Positions 1 through 8,846 of a DNA stretch of 64,000 nucleotides are shown here, one piece after another. The translations under genes were made by a program, and so were the position numbers. Origin of the DNA: an uncultured Dokdonia sp. Its GTDB lineage: Bacteria > Bacteroidota > Bacteroidia > Flavobacteriales > Flavobacteriaceae. The number at the start of each line of letters is the position of its first letter. Positions within the stretch are counted from its first letter, which is position 1. The notes below the pieces were generated by a model that ran no database searches, was not told where the DNA came from, and was given only the letters and a program-made list of their open reading frames with translations. The stretch covers positions 62,001-126,000 of the forward strand of contig NZ_CANMDS010000003.1 in assembly GCF_947496725.1 (NCBI RefSeq), read 5' to 3'.

Positions 1-474
1 GGTGATGGTTGTTACCGTATCATCCTTGTCATTATATTTTTCTGACACCATATTTCCATTTTTGTCAAAATAGTTTACAGAGATACCCTCCTTTGTTTTC
101 ATAAGGTATACGTCACCTTTTGCCAGTTTACGCATTGTACCATACTCAGAGGTGTTGTTTTCTCTTGTTCTTTTTATGGCGTATCCATTTTGAGTTTCCT
201 CTAGGCGAAAGTCTGAGTCGTTATAGGTGTATGTCACCTCTTTTTTTACCATTGTCTTACCACGTTGTAAGGACTGGTTGAGTTGCCCCTTGTCACTTTT
301 TTTAACTGAGGTAGGGGTTACCTCAGTTTCTTTTACCGTTTTATATACGGTCTCATTACCTAGTGAAGACTTTACGGTCGTTCTAGTTTTTGTGATTTTT
401 TCTACTTTTTCTTGTGCTTGTACGGCTGTTGCGGTACATACAGCTAGTGCTGCTATGATAAGTGATTTTTTCAT
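1..474 (-). CDS. Secreted hypothetical protein, C-terminus outside window
   Basis: The minus strand is open from an ATG at 472-474 to the window edge, so the gene is cut off at its 3' end. The first about 20 residues form a signal peptide (MKKSLIIAALAVCTATAVQA, then QEK). The mature part is rich in Lys, Thr, Glu and Asp, with stretches such as YKTVKETEVTP and MRKLAKGDVYLMKTKEG, and has no domain I recognise. A TAnnTTTG -7 box lies 22 bp upstream of the start. The protein is probably exported to the periplasm or outer membrane; its function is unknown. Confidence 0.75.
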   Translation of the reverse strand, partial: MKKSLIIAALAVCTATAVQAQEKVEKITKTRTTVKSSLGNETVYKTVKETEVTPTSVKKSDKGQLNQSLQRGKTMVKKEVTYTYNDSDFRLEETQNGYAIKRTRENNTSEYGTMRKLAKGDVYLMKTKEGISVNYFDKNGNMVSEKYNDKDDTVTTIT

Positions 475-495
475 CGGTCTTGTTTTTTGTTTGTA

Positions 496-503
496 CAAAT
501 TTA
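496..503 (-). promoter_or_regulatory. -7 promoter element for the secreted protein gene
   Basis: Read on the minus strand this is TAAATTTG, a perfect match to the Bacteroidota -7 consensus TAnnTTTG. It lies 22 bp upstream of the ATG at 474. Confidence 0.6.
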
Positions 504-662
504 AGATCCTTTTCTGCTTATGATAGCCAACGGGATGGTAAGACTTTATTAAGCCTTTCCCAATATTACTGGGCTCGCAAGGCGATTAACTTAAATTAAC
601 ACAAAAGTGATGCTTTCTGTGGCTCGTCGTATAAGCCACTCGGTAGATCAATAAAATAGGAT

Positions 663-670
663 TATCTTTG
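663..670 (+). promoter_or_regulatory. -7 promoter element for ychF
   Basis: TATCTTTG matches TAnnTTTG. The predicted transcript starts near 677 and has a leader of about 65 nt that contains the iterated palindrome at 704-719. Confidence 0.6.
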
Positions 671-703
671 CACCCTAAAAATAAAGTGGAAAGAATGGTT
701 TTC

Positions 704-719
704 CGCTTTCGCGAAAGCG
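704..719. repeat. Iterated palindrome, copy 1 (ychF 5' leader)
   Basis: Perfect 16-bp palindrome CGCTTTCGCGAAAGCG between the predicted ychF transcription start and its ATG. It could fold in the leader RNA. Confidence 0.9.
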
Positions 720-741
720 TACTACTAATACATACTATTAT

Positions 742-1836
742 ATGAAAGCTGGAATCGTAGGATTACCTAATGTAGGGAAGTCAACCCTTTTTAACTGTCT
801 GTCTAATGCCAAAGCACAGAGTGCAAACTATCCGTTTTGTACTATTGAGCCTAACGTGGGTGTGGTAAATGTACCAGATAACAGGCTATCAAAACTAGAG
901 GAGCTCGTAAGCCCAGAGCGTGTGATCCCTGCTACGGTAGAGATTGTAGATATTGCAGGTCTTGTAAAAGGGGCAAGTAAGGGAGAAGGACTAGGAAACC
1001 AATTTTTAGGAAACATACGTGAGACGGATGCAATACTGCACGTGCTACGTTGTTTTGATAATGATAATATTGTGCACGTAGACGGGAGTGTAGACCCTAT
1101 ACGTGATAAGGAAACGATAGATATAGAGCTACAACTCAAAGATCTTGAAACAGCCGATAAGAAACTTGAAAAGGTAAAACGTGCGGCTCGTACGGGTAAT
1201 AAAGAAGCCCAGGCAGAAGAAGCAGCTTTACTTAAAATAAAAGAAGGTCTAGAAGCAGGTATTTCTGTACGTGCGATAGATATAGATGAAGATACACGCG
1301 AGGAGTTTGTAAAGCCTTTACAGTTTATTACAGACAAGCCAGTACTTTACGTATGTAATGTAGACGAAGATGCTGCTGTAGCTGGTAATGAGTATGTAAA
1401 CAAGGTACGTGAGGCAGTAAAAGACGAAAATGCAGAGGTGATTGTACTTGCCGTAGGTACTGAGGCAGATATTACAGAACTAGATGATTATGAGGAACGC
1501 CAGATGTTTCTTGCAGATATAGGTCTTGAGGAGCCAGGAAGCGCCGTGTTAATACGCGGAGCTTACAAGCTGCTTAACCAGCAAACGTATTTTACAGCAG
1601 GTGTAAAAGAAGTACGTGCCTGGACGGTAAACATAGGAGCAACGGCACCACAAGCTGCCGGAGTGATACACACAGATTTTGAAAAAGGCTTTATACGTGC
1701 AGAGGTTATTAAGTATAATGACTTTGTGGAGTACGGTAGTGAGGCAAAGGTACGTGAGGCTGGAAAGCTAGGCGTGCAGGGTAAAGATTATATAGTAAAT
1801 GATGGTGATGTGATGCACTTCTTATTTAACGTATAA
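742..1836 (+). CDS. ychF: Redox-responsive ribosome-associated P-loop ATPase YchF/OLA1
   Basis: YchF is an Obg-family P-loop NTPase that prefers ATP, binds ribosomes and acts in stress and translation control. The 364-residue protein has the family's usual length. The Walker A/G1 motif GLPNVGKS is at residues 7-14 and the G3 region DIAGLVKGAS near residue 70. The G4 position reads NVDED instead of NKxD, the family's known signature for ATP preference. A C-terminal TGS domain ends in DYIVNDGDVMHFLFNV. The ATG at 742 gives the standard MKAGIVGLPNVGKS start. The gene is monocistronic, with its own promoter and a hairpin terminator. Identification is very secure. Confidence 0.97.
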   Translation: MKAGIVGLPNVGKSTLFNCLSNAKAQSANYPFCTIEPNVGVVNVPDNRLSKLEELVSPERVIPATVEIVDIAGLVKGASKGEGLGNQFLGNIRETDAILHVLRCFDNDNIVHVDGSVDPIRDKETIDIELQLKDLETADKKLEKVKRAARTGNKEAQAEEAALLKIKEGLEAGISVRAIDIDEDTREEFVKPLQFITDKPVLYVCNVDEDAAVAGNEYVNKVREAVKDENAEVIVLAVGTEADITELDDYEERQMFLADIGLEEPGSAVLIRGAYKLLNQQTYFTAGVKEVRAWTVNIGATAPQAAGVIHTDFEKGFIRAEVIKYNDFVEYGSEAKVREAGKLGVQGKDYIVNDGDVMHFLFNV

Positions 1837-1862
1837 ACGATACTACTATATAAGACAGTAAA

Positions 1863-1896
1863 AAGCCTTTCTCAGCAATGAGAAAGGCTTTTTTTT
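1863..1896 (+). terminator. Rho-independent terminator, probably bidirectional
   Basis: A 12-bp stem (AAGCCTTTCTCA / TGAGAAAGGCTT) with a GCAA loop is followed by a T tract on the plus strand for ychF. On the minus strand it is followed by five Ts and can end the convergent BLUF gene. Confidence 0.85.
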
Positions 1897-1905
1897 GTGG
1901 ATACT

Positions 1906-2313
1906 TTAGTATGCGACTATCTCAACAGTGTTGAGGAGTCTTGAGATTTTATCTGAAGTAGAGGAGACGATGGCGTGTTTTTTTACATACGCCTTGATAT
2001 CATCAAGCACCTCACTATCTTCTACCTTGAGAAACTGCGAACTGTAAGACGTAAACACGGGGTCGCTACCTTCTTTATGTATCACTTCAAAAATGCTATG
2101 ATGCCTTGGGTCTGTTTTTATTCTATTCTCATAGAGGTCTGTGAGATAAGCCTCGTCACCTTCTAGCACCTGAAAAAAATTACCCATCGTATGTAGTAAG
2201 ATGCCACATACGCCTTTTTCATTATTTTGGTGATAGGTATGATCAAAGATCTCTTGTATCTCCTCATCTGTAAGATCTGGAGCTACTTTGCTAAAATAGC
2301 AAATGGTATACAT
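1906..2313 (-). CDS. BLUF-domain blue-light sensor protein
   Basis: This 135-residue protein is a BLUF (FAD-binding blue-light sensor) domain with a short C-terminal helical extension and no fused output domain. The residues that define BLUF photochemistry are present with family spacing: Tyr6, Asn30 and Gln48. The Tyr to Gln spacing of 42 equals Tyr21/Gln63 of AppA. The motifs GILLHTMGNFFQVLEG and DPRH are also typical. In such short BLUF proteins the signal passes by protein contact, so the partner must be encoded elsewhere; no neighbour is an obvious one. A degenerate -7 box (TATCTTTA on the minus strand, 2339-2346) lies upstream. Light sensing suits a surface-ocean flavobacterium. Confidence 0.9.
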   Translation of the reverse strand: MYTICYFSKVAPDLTDEEIQEIFDHTYHQNNEKGVCGILLHTMGNFFQVLEGDEAYLTDLYENRIKTDPRHHSIFEVIHKEGSDPVFTSYSSQFLKVEDSEVLDDIKAYVKKHAIVSSTSDKISRLLNTVEIVAY

Positions 2314-2492
2314 TGGTTAGGGATGATTTGTTATGAGGTAAAGATACTATTAAAAGCGTTTTGTTGTTTATCAATTTTTTAAAATAGATAAACAAAATAT
2401 ATAAATTAATGATAGCTAGGGGAGTAGTGGCGAGAATAAAAGGGTGTATTGTGAGTGATGAAATTATTTTCAAAAAAACTCATTAAAAGGTT

Positions 2493-2521
2493 TTGGTAAT
2501 TAAAAAAGCGCTGTATATTTG
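2493..2521 (+). promoter_or_regulatory. Promoter of tRNA-Ser
   Basis: A -33 TTG (2493-2495) is 18 bp upstream of a perfect -7 box TATATTTG (2514-2521). This is the Bacteroidota housekeeping promoter layout, about 40 bp before the mature tRNA 5' end. Confidence 0.7.
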
Positions 2522-2559
2522 CACCCGCAATCAAGCAGATAGCTTGGTGAGACACTCAA

Positions 2560-2644
2560 GGAGAAATGGCAGAGTGGTCGAATGCGGCAGTCTTGAAAAC
2601 TGTTGAGGGTCACACCTCCGGGGGTTCGAATCCCTCTTTCTCCG
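2560..2644 (+). tRNA. tRNA-Ser (anticodon TGA)
   Basis: The acceptor stem GGAGAAA pairs with TTTCTCC and is followed by discriminator G. The anticodon loop CTTGAAA gives TGA. A long variable arm typical of serine tRNAs and the T-loop GGTTCGAATCC are visible. CCA is not encoded. No integrase or duplicated tRNA 3' end was found nearby. Confidence 0.95.
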
Positions 2645-2650
2645 CAAAAG

Positions 2651-2679
2651 AAACCTGTAACGTATGTTACAGGTTTTTT
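2651..2679 (+). terminator. Terminator after tRNA-Ser
   Basis: An 11-bp perfect stem (AAACCTGTAAC / GTTACAGGTTT) with a GTAT loop is followed by a T run, 6 nt after the tRNA. Confidence 0.85.
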
Positions 2680-3047
2680 GTTTTATACCAAGCCCCAAGC
2701 TCGCTTGGAAGGCGAAGGGATAAAACAAAAAACCTAACGAGCAGCGCTCGTTATGGTTTTATGCTTGCAAAGGATACCCACCCGGGATCACCGCAGGTAA
2801 TCCCATTGTAATTTTTCTAACTAAAACAGAGGTAATAGAATTTCGAATCTCGAATAAAGAATTTCGAATAACGACCACAAATAACTAACAGCTAAGAACT
2901 ACCGTCTACCGTCTACCGACTATTGAATATCAAATAAAGAATATAGAATGTAGAATAACGACTATAAAACAGCTCACGGCTTAGAGCTAAAATCTAAAAG
3001 CTAAGAACTACCGTCTACCGACTACAAACTACTAATAGCCAACCCCC
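2680..3047. other. Non-coding stretch with a hairpin and degenerate AT-rich repeats
   Basis: No credible gene is present. A second hairpin (about 2728-2760, stem core ACGAGC/GCTCGT with flanking A and T runs) follows the tRNA terminator. From 2836 to 3035 the sequence is a patchwork of short degenerate repeats: GAATxTCGAAT, AATAAAGAAT and two copies of CTAAGAACTACCGTCTACCG at 2892 and 3001. Spacing is irregular and no palindromic unit is conserved, so this is not a CRISPR array. Confidence 0.5.
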
Positions 3048-3428
<381 letters not shown>

Positions 3429-3493
3429 TTAATTATTATTCAAGAAATTTACTAGATGTAGATAACAATTATATAGTGATCTCAAAAAATGGA

Positions 3494-6400
3494 CTATTTT
3501 TTATTTTTTTTAAAATTCTCTGCTTGTGAGAAGATTTCCTCATAAACTTCATCTCTCTCAACTGGAGGATATCCAAATTCATCCAAGAGTAGAATGAGTC
3601 CAACTTTTAAAGCTGCTTTAATATCATTTCGCTTGCTCCAATCAGGAAATTTTGCTTGACTGTCTACAAGTTCTTTCACTTTCTTAGCTAACTCAATTAA
3701 CTTGTCTTCTGGATACGTAAAATCATATTTAGCACACAACTCAAGAAGAATATCATAAAAAGCTTTTTCTTCAAAGTCTATTCCTAGTTCGTCGCCCGCA
3801 TTAAATTCTTCTCGAACTTGCATTATCATTTCTGTTAATGCTTCAGCCATTTCATCATAGACTTCACTTCGTAAGATATCATTTTCGCTTCTATCATTAT
3901 ATTTAGCTACCAGAGCATCCATTTTCTTAGTAAAATCGACACCTTTTACCTTATTTACTTTCTTCATTTCTCCAATAGCCCTTGCTAGTAGTTTTTGAAG
4001 TAGTTTAATTTTTGTGTTAGGTAATTTAATCTTGTCTATTTTGGCTAAATAGTCATCATCAAAAATATCTTGTTCAGCTTCAGATTTTTCTCCTATTTTA
4101 AATATTTCTTCTACACCGTCACTTTGTAATGCATCTTTTATCATATCACGCACTTTTGCATTCATTTGTGCGGTGTCTGGTGCATCACCTTTTGTTAATT
4201 TGAAAACGATAGAACGAACTGCTAAATAGAAATGCGTATAATCTCTTTCCTTTTGGGTTAGCTTTTCACTTCCTGCACAAATGTCATAAGCCGCTTTTAA
4301 ACGCTTTATTAAGCCCATAAAGCGAGTTTCAGCTTCTTTGGTTACTTGTGCAAATTCGGCGGCTTGATTCAAGGTATTTAATTGATCTAATGCAGAACCA
4401 TTAAAGTATTTGCTATAATCAAACTTGTGAAAGAATTTACTTAATAGATCCAGGTGATTACGAACTATAATTAAGGAAGACGCTATATCTTCAAAGTTAT
4501 CTTGGTCGCCTTTTCCGTATTTGGCTAAAGCCATATTCATAGCTTTTTTAATACCAATATAATCCACTACTAAACCTTTATTTTTACCTGCAAACTTTCT
4601 GTTAACACGAGAAATAGTTTGAATTAAGTTATGTTGCTGAATAGGTTTGTAAATATAAATACTGTCTAAAAACGGAACATCAAAGCCAGTTAACCACATA
4701 TCTACCACAATGGCAATTTTAAAGTTTGACTTTTCATTTTTAAATTGACGGTCTAACTCTTTTCGATATTCTTTTGTACCTAAAGCTTCATACATTTCTT
4801 TAGGGTCATCTTTACCACGTGTCATTATCATTTTAACACGTTCCATTGGTTTTATTTCTCGTTTGTCTTTATCGGTTAATTCTACTCCGTCTTCAGCCTG
4901 CTTAATTTCGGCCCATTCTGGTCTTAATGTTATTAGGTTTTTATACAATTCATAGGCAATTGGTCTGCTAGGACAAACAAATAGTGCTTTTTCTTTTACA
5001 GTAGCGCCTTCAATAATTCTGTTTTCATAATGGTTTACAAAATCTACTGCTATTTTTTTGAGCACGTCTGGGTCGCCCAAAATGGCATTCATATTTGCCG
5101 ATTGCTTTTTACTTTCTTCTACTTGATATTCATTAGCTCCTGCTTCGGCTGCTTCTTCGTAATATTCTTCAATTTTTGCTAGTTCGCTATTGTTTAAAAT
5201 TACTTTTGCAGCTCTTCCTTCATATACAATTCTTACTGTTATTTCATCTTTTACAGATTCTGTCATTGTATAAGAATCTACTACTTTACCAAAGACATCT
5301 AATGTCGCATCTATTGGTGTTCCTGTAAAACCAACAAAAGTCGCATTTGGCAACGAATCGTGTAGATATTTAGCAAAACCATAGGTTTTTTTAACCCCTT
5401 TCTCGGTAACTTTTATTTTTTGGTCTAGATTGGTTTGACTTCTATGGGCTTCGTCGCTTATACAAATGACATTGGTGCGTTCTGTGAGCAATTCTAAGTC
5501 TTCGGTAAACTTATGTATGGTAGTCAGAAATACACCGCCAGATTCGCATCCTTGCAGTAATTCTCGCAAATGGTCACGACTTTCTACACTTACAATGCCA
5601 TTATCACCTACATAATTTTTTGCGTTTGTAAATTGTGATGATAATTGGTCGTCTAAATCTGTGCGATCTGTGATGAGTACAATGGTTGGATTCTTAAAAT
5701 ATTCGCTTTTCATTAATAAGCGCGTTAAGAACAGCATTGTAAAACTCTTGCCACAACCTGTAGCACCAAAATAGGTCCCACCTTTGCCATTTCCACCTGG
5801 TTTTTGAGCTAGTTTTATATTGTCATATAATGCTCTTGCTGCATAATATTGTGGATAACGACACACAATTTTTTCGTCTTTTTTACTACTATCTGGTAAG
5901 TAAATAAAATTGCGAATAATATCTCTTAATCTGTTTTTATGCAACATTCCTTGAACAAGCGTAAACATTGAATCTATACCATCTACATCTTTCGCTAATC
6001 CAGAAACTCGTCTCCAAGCATAGTAAAACTCATAAGGTGCAAAAAATGAACCCGCTTTGTTATTTACACCATCACTAATAACACAAAATGTATTGTAGAT
6101 AAAAAGTTGTGGAATATCTCTCTTATAACGTGTTGTTAATTGTACATAAGCATTGTGAATGGTAGTGTTTTCTTGTATGGCTGTTTTGAATTCAAACACC
6201 ACTAAGGGTAAACCATTGATGTAGAGAATACCATCTGGAATACGTTTGTGTGTACCTACAATTTCTAATTGATTGACAAATTTATAGATGTTATTGTCGT
6301 CATAAGTTAATTCAGGTTCTGCAACTTTAATCGTTTCTATGCTTGCGCTTTTAACTTGTTTTTCTAAACCTGAAAAATCGATCAATTGCACATAGATATC

Positions 6401-6706
6401 CTTTTCACTTGGATCTTCCCTTTTTAGAATAAACCCGTCTGAAAGCATACGCATAAAACGTTTATTGCTTTCATATAAATCTGAGCTAGGTAATGTTTTT
6501 AATTGCAGGATAATACCATCTATCTCTGTATTAGAAATGTTCTCTATAGCATACTTAGAAGCTAAAAATGACCGTAAATCGTCTTCAAGAATAACTTCAT
6601 CTTCTGCACGATTTAGTGTGTTGCCTAGATGGTGTGGATAGCCTTCATTTTCTAATAGTTCAGAAAAAGCGGTTTCTAGTTGTGCTTCTGTAAATTTTTG
6701 ACCCAT
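3494..6706 (-). CDS. hsdR: Type I restriction endonuclease, R (motor/nuclease) subunit
   Basis: HsdR translocates DNA with an SF2 motor and cuts it when paired with HsdM and HsdS on unmodified sites. The 1070-residue protein has an N-terminal PD-(D/E)xK nuclease region (DGILYING, then VFEFK, about residues 155-170) and Walker A GATGCGKS (about 310). It also has the DEAH box SDEAHRSQ (about 415), motif III-like VGFTGTP and motif VI QTISRVNRK (about 675), followed by a helical C-terminal domain that contacts the methylase. All catalytic motifs look intact. It is the last gene of the minus-strand island, separated from herA by 232 bp with no clear ORF, so it may have its own promoter. Confidence 0.96.
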   Translation of the reverse strand: MGQKFTEAQLETAFSELLENEGYPHHLGNTLNRAEDEVILEDDLRSFLASKYAIENISNTEIDGIILQLKTLPSSDLYESNKRFMRMLSDGFILKREDPSEKDIYVQLIDFSGLEKQVKSASIETIKVAEPELTYDDNNIYKFVNQLEIVGTHKRIPDGILYINGLPLVVFEFKTAIQENTTIHNAYVQLTTRYKRDIPQLFIYNTFCVISDGVNNKAGSFFAPYEFYYAWRRVSGLAKDVDGIDSMFTLVQGMLHKNRLRDIIRNFIYLPDSSKKDEKIVCRYPQYYAARALYDNIKLAQKPGGNGKGGTYFGATGCGKSFTMLFLTRLLMKSEYFKNPTIVLITDRTDLDDQLSSQFTNAKNYVGDNGIVSVESRDHLRELLQGCESGGVFLTTIHKFTEDLELLTERTNVICISDEAHRSQTNLDQKIKVTEKGVKKTYGFAKYLHDSLPNATFVGFTGTPIDATLDVFGKVVDSYTMTESVKDEITVRIVYEGRAAKVILNNSELAKIEEYYEEAAEAGANEYQVEESKKQSANMNAILGDPDVLKKIAVDFVNHYENRIIEGATVKEKALFVCPSRPIAYELYKNLITLRPEWAEIKQAEDGVELTDKDKREIKPMERVKMIMTRGKDDPKEMYEALGTKEYRKELDRQFKNEKSNFKIAIVVDMWLTGFDVPFLDSIYIYKPIQQHNLIQTISRVNRKFAGKNKGLVVDYIGIKKAMNMALAKYGKGDQDNFEDIASSLIIVRNHLDLLSKFFHKFDYSKYFNGSALDQLNTLNQAAEFAQVTKEAETRFMGLIKRLKAAYDICAGSEKLTQKERDYTHFYLAVRSIVFKLTKGDAPDTAQMNAKVRDMIKDALQSDGVEEIFKIGEKSEAEQDIFDDDYLAKIDKIKLPNTKIKLLQKLLARAIGEMKKVNKVKGVDFTKKMDALVAKYNDRSENDILRSEVYDEMAEALTEMIMQVREEFNAGDELGIDFEEKAFYDILLELCAKYDFTYPEDKLIELAKKVKELVDSQAKFPDWSKRNDIKAALKVGLILLLDEFGYPPVERDEVYEEIFSQAENFKKNKK

Positions 6707-6938
6707 CCGTTATATTTATAAACTTTCGTAATATGCTTTTAATTGTATTATTTTTTGAAAATACGTTGCCCAACAATTGCAGCTGTTGACGCTGTAATAG
6801 ATTGCTGCTTATCTATTAATACTTTTTTTACCTACCGATAACTCTTCATTTTTTAACTTAACATCAGGGTTACGCCAACTTTATAATGTTTTTACGGGTT
6901 GTTGGTGTACACTATATTTTGCCATAATTTTATGAATA

Positions 6939-8846
6939 TCAAAGTATGTTATCTTTAAACCAAGCCTCACTAATGTTACAATTTTCAGAATTTGGTGCTG
7001 GACTGGCTTCATTAATTCTAATGTGAAGAGGCATAGGTACACAATTACCAAAAACAAGAGCTTCTCCTGGAACTTGCTGCTTTATTTTAATTGTGTAATC
7101 ATCTGAGAAAAAAGGTAGTACAGAATATATAAACCTCATATCAACTTCATTTTGTATTCTATGAATTATGTAATTACCACATTGCGATAAGACTGTTGGT
7201 GAAAGTTCTGATGGACGTTGAGAAGAAATTATTAAGTACAGAGAAAATTTTCTACCTTCTCTAGCAATTCTTTCAAATACATTTTCTTTAAGAAGGTAGT
7301 CTACATCTTTCTTAATATATCTGTGTGCCTCATCAAGAATTAAGTGTACTGGGTTGTTTCTTCTTTCTTCTCCGATTTTAAATTTTCTATTATCAAAAAT
7401 CATTCTACTAATAACACCAGTCATTAATTCTAATGCATCATTACCTACTTCACTTGAATCTACTACAACTAATTGACTTTCGTTATTTTCACCAATCCCA
7501 AATACTTTCTGTAAATAATCACTTGTATTATCATATTTGATATCATTGAATCGCATAAAATCGCAATCAGGATTTGTAATAAAATAATCCAATCTACTTA
7601 ACATAGTGGAAGTAAACTCTCTAATCCGAGAATTTCCTTTTGCTTCCTCGTCTAAAAGAACAATATCAACAGCTGTCTTTAAAAATTTATGGTCAAAATA
7701 TTCACCAGCTTTTAATCTTAAACTATTTGTATTTATTGCTTTGTCTTCTTCAACTTCTATTTTAGATAAATAATCAATTAAATCATTGTGATTGTTACCA
7801 AAACTGATATTACAATGAGAATCTAGTTCTTCTAGAAATTCAGTTAACTCTTCATATTTATACTCAGCATTAATTTCTTTGCATTTAATGATAATCCCTT
7901 TTGCTGCTGTAATTTTGGCAGTATCACTGTCTACCTGCGAAACAACATTTGCAAGAATATTTCTGAATTTCCATTTAAAATAGTTTACAAATTCTTCTTT
8001 TGCTGCATCAGCATCAGAATTGAAAATCTTATAAAATTTAAAGCACTCTTGTAGCACTTTATCCCAAAATGGTTTTTGTGTTCTATCTGATGCTAAAAGA
8101 AATCCTAACCATTCATCTAAATTCATTAAATAATATGGAAGATGAAATTTCACATATGGTGCTAAAACGGTGTTTGGTTTATAAAATCTAGTTGTGATAT
8201 TTTCAAATATAGAATCGTCAAATGCTCGTGCATATTCACCATTTACATCGAATAGGATTGTTTTTGCTCCTTGTGCATAGTTTTCTTTTTTACGAAATAC
8301 CTCCTGTAAAATATGTGCAATTGTATTTGATTTGCCACTTCCGCTATTACCTAATATTGCAGTATGAATATTAAAAAACTTATTAATGTTTAAATTAATT
8401 TTATAATTTATCATATTCTTACTCAAACCAATTTCTATTTCTTGGTGAATTTTAGGAGTATCATCTTCATCAGAGTGAGAGCTAGATAGAATTGCTTTAA
8501 TATCATTAATAGTAACAATGTTTACATCACTATAAATTGATGGAAATATCCCTATTCCCATATTAAAATCACTTTTTGTTAAAGTACCTATTGGTTTTAT
8601 AACTAGTTCTCTTGAACTATCTAAGTTATATGTTGAATATAATTTGCTCTCTGTATTATGGTCTAATACTGCTATTACTTCACAAATAATTGTATCACCT
8701 GATGGATTCTGAGTTTTTAAGTAGCTGCCAATATTTCCAAAATAATAAACTTGTCCTTCCAAACTCACTGTTGAAGTCTTGGTAGTATGGAAAAGCTTTA
8801 TTCTGAACTTGTCAAATTCAACTGAGATGATTTTACCTATTTTCAT
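6939..8846 (-). CDS. HerA-family ATPase of a SIR2-HerA anti-phage system
   Basis: This 635-residue protein is a HerA/DUF87 hexameric ATPase. It has an N-terminal beta-rich HAS-barrel region (about residues 1-125), Walker A GNSGSGKS (about 168-175), Walker B HLILDEAHRY and the motif SSQRPSELSPTVLSQC before a C-terminal arginine region. Its start overlaps the stop of the SIR2 gene by 4 bp, so the two are translationally coupled. In described SIR2-HerA defence systems (also called Nezha) the two proteins form a complex that degrades NAD+ and acts on DNA during phage infection. The coding sequence is visibly more AT-rich than the flanking chromosome, which suggests horizontal gain. Confidence 0.9.
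   Translation of the reverse strand: MKIGKIISVEFDKFRIKLFHTTKTSTVSLEGQVYYFGNIGSYLKTQNPSGDTIICEVIAVLDHNTESKLYSTYNLDSSRELVIKPIGTLTKSDFNMGIGIFPSIYSDVNIVTINDIKAILSSSHSDEDDTPKIHQEIEIGLSKNMINYKINLNINKFFNIHTAILGNSGSGKSNTIAHILQEVFRKKENYAQGAKTILFDVNGEYARAFDDSIFENITTRFYKPNTVLAPYVKFHLPYYLMNLDEWLGFLLASDRTQKPFWDKVLQECFKFYKIFNSDADAAKEEFVNYFKWKFRNILANVVSQVDSDTAKITAAKGIIIKCKEINAEYKYEELTEFLEELDSHCNISFGNNHNDLIDYLSKIEVEEDKAINTNSLRLKAGEYFDHKFLKTAVDIVLLDEEAKGNSRIREFTSTMLSRLDYFITNPDCDFMRFNDIKYDNTSDYLQKVFGIGENNESQLVVVDSSEVGNDALELMTGVISRMIFDNRKFKIGEERRNNPVHLILDEAHRYIKKDVDYLLKENVFERIAREGRKFSLYLIISSQRPSELSPTVLSQCGNYIIHRIQNEVDMRFIYSVLPFFSDDYTIKIKQQVPGEALVFGNCVPMPLHIRINEASPAPNSENCNISEAWFKDNIL

Noticed and set aside
828-1337. 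A 169-residue minus-strand ORF
   Set aside because: Antisense to the certain ychF gene, with Ser-rich composition and no motif.
2531-2811. Two ORFs overlapping tRNA-Ser on both strands
   Set aside because: They overlap a certain tRNA and its terminator and lack any motif.
6707-6938. A gene between herA and hsdR
   Set aside because: No frame longer than a few dozen codons and no family signature; only AT-rich sequence is seen.
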